NCBI GenBank assembly: GCA_003670825.1 | Contig: QWQL01000042.1 | Location: 1-6,735 of the forward strand | Reading direction: 5' to 3' | Length of the DNA: 6,735 bases | Source of the DNA: Planctomycetota bacterium | GTDB lineage: Bacteria > Planctomycetota > Planctomycetia > Pirellulales > UBA1268 | Shown: one piece after another, positions 5,843-6,735 of the stretch | Position numbering within the stretch: position 1 is the stretch's first letter | How the letters are laid out: each line of letters starts with the position of its first letter | The notes under the pieces: generated by a model | What the model saw: only the letters and a program-made list of their open reading frames with translations | Told to the model about the DNA's origin: nothing | Database searches by the model: none | Position numbers and translations under genes: made by a program

Positions 5843-6735
5843 TACATCCGGTAGAACTCATCCCAGCCCTGGCGCGGCGGTACGCCGGCCAGGAGATCGT
5901 TGGCGGCCTGATGATTGGTGATTTGCTTGGTGGCCGGGTCGAACGCCAGCTTCGCATTCACCCGCTGGGCGATGACCCCGAGTGCCATCGCCTGACAGAG
6001 TGGTCCGGCCACCGCGAAGGACGAGCGGCATGTCTCCGCGCCCTTGCAGGCGAGCAGAAAATTCTCGAAGTGGTTGGAAGGACTGTCGGGCACCGTTGGG
6101 AGCGACGACGCCATCTCGCGTGCCTTCTCCTCCGGGATGATGCGCAGCGTGCGGCCATGGGAGCCGCCCAAGAACGTAAGGCCTTCACCGTAAATCACCT
6201 TGCCAGGCCCGCGTTTCTTGCGAGCGCGTTTCCCGTCGGCATCGGGCGGCAGATCGGTATTTTCCTCCTCCTCGCCGATGGAGTCGGGCAATGGCGGCCG
6301 GTTGTTTTGTCCGTCATACCAGGTCAGCTCGACCGGCGGCTGCGTGCCACGGGCCGGAAACCGGAAGGCCAGCGTCGAGGCCTGCGGGAAGATGTACGGG
6401 CTGTGGCCCTCGAGCTTCACGGCATCCACCTCGGTCGGCAGTCCAAGATTCAAAAACTCGTGGGCCGTGTCGATGATGTGCGCGCCCCAGTCGCCGAGCG
6501 CACCGTTGCCGAAATCAAACCACGACCGCCAATCGCCGTTGACGTAGCCCTGATTGTAGTCATGCGGTTGTGCCGTCGACAGCCAGCTGTCCCAGTCGAG
6601 CGTGTCGGGGATTGGCTGCTTGGGCAGATAGCCTGAGACCTCCATGCCATGCCAGCGGCGTGAGCTATTCATGAAGGCGGTAATCTTCGTGACGTTCTTG
6701 ATGATGCCCGCATCGACCCATGCCTTGAACTGAAA
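5842..6735 (-). CDS. Gfo/Idh/MocA family oxidoreductase (C-terminal 297 residues, partial)
   Basis: The gene runs off the right edge, so its start and the NAD(P)-binding Rossmann domain (with the usual GxGxxG and EKP lysine) are outside the window. What is present is the C-terminal substrate-binding half. It opens with AWVDAGIIKNVTKITAF (visible residues 5-21). Next come RRWHGM and the planctomycete-type GYLPKQPIPDTLDWDSWL, then GALGDWGAHIIDTAHEF (78-94) with the GxHxxD motif (His86, Asp89) that lies at the active site. The end, NHFENFLLACKG...GVIAQRVN...GWDEFYRM, is typical. Members oxidise or rearrange sugars and inositols with a nicotinamide cofactor. An in-frame ATG at 6672 is internal, not the start, because the family sequence continues without break to 6735. 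A charged stretch (155-178, EEEENTDLPP to KKRGPGK) is a normal feature of this subgroup as I recall it. About 140-160 residues should be missing. Substrate unknown. Confidence 0.92.
   Translation of the reverse strand, partial: FQFKAWVDAGIIKNVTKITAFMNSSRRWHGMEVSGYLPKQPIPDTLDWDSWLSTAQPHDYNQGYVNGDWRSWFDFGNGALGDWGAHIIDTAHEFLNLGLPTEVDAVKLEGHSPYIFPQASTLAFRFPARGTQPPVELTWYDGQNNRPPLPDSIGEEEENTDLPPDADGKRARKKRGPGKVIYGEGLTFLGGSHGRTLRIIPEEKAREMASSLPTVPDSPSNHFENFLLACKGAETCRSSFAVAGPLCQAMALGVIAQRVNAKLAFDPATKQITNHQAANDLLAGVPPRQGWDEFYRM

Noticed and set aside
5649..5957. Upstream extension of the FG-GAP reading frame (103 extra codons)
   Set aside because: The added peptide is Arg/Pro-rich without pattern, overlaps the end of the oxidoreductase gene, and would bury the signal peptide that starts at 5648.
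5707..6636. 309-codon open frame on the + strand opposite the oxidoreductase
   Set aside because: It is antisense to a clear Gfo/Idh/MocA domain, and its translation shows no family pattern.

Overview
The window looks like chromosomal DNA of a planctomycete, probably of the Pirellulales type. This is inferred from GC-rich DNA, a type I sulfatase next to a remnant of another, a secreted YHYH-domain protein, a secreted FG-GAP/VCBS propeller and a Gfo/Idh/MocA oxidoreductase of the form common in that phylum. No rRNA, tRNA, CRISPR array or intact mobile element was found.

Left part, + strand (about 84-4252): a tightly packed run of genes for exported proteins. A 254-aa galactose-binding-like (jelly-roll) secreted protein is followed by a complete 477-aa sulfatase with the CSPTR formylglycine motif. 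Next comes a 580-aa fusion of a YHYH domain, a low-complexity linker and a PEBP-like (YbhB/YbcL) domain, then the first 71 codons of a second sulfatase. The joints at 845 and 4037 are 4-base stop/start overlaps (ATGA, TTGA). The sulfatase stop at 2276-2278 overlaps an ATG that opens a 7-codon minicistron, and the YHYH gene begins where that minicistron stops. The layout suggests one transcript with translational coupling. The jelly-roll protein and the YHYH-PEBP protein carry similar Pro/Gly/Arg-rich stretches and may act together outside the cytoplasm; their function is unknown.

Middle (about 4253-4430): a short gap between convergent genes. The second sulfatase breaks off before its catalytic motif and no remaining part of it is seen here. 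A 51-codon reading frame of doubtful reality lies in this gap.

Right part, - strand (4431-6735): a 405-aa secreted seven-bladed FG-GAP/VCBS propeller, preceded upstream by the C-terminal 297 residues of a Gfo/Idh/MocA family oxidoreductase cut by the window edge. A GC-rich hairpin directly after the oxidoreductase stop and a 193-base gap suggest these two are separate transcription units. Sulfatases and Gfo/Idh/MocA enzymes are both frequent in planctomycete sulfated-polysaccharide catabolism, but nothing here fixes a substrate.
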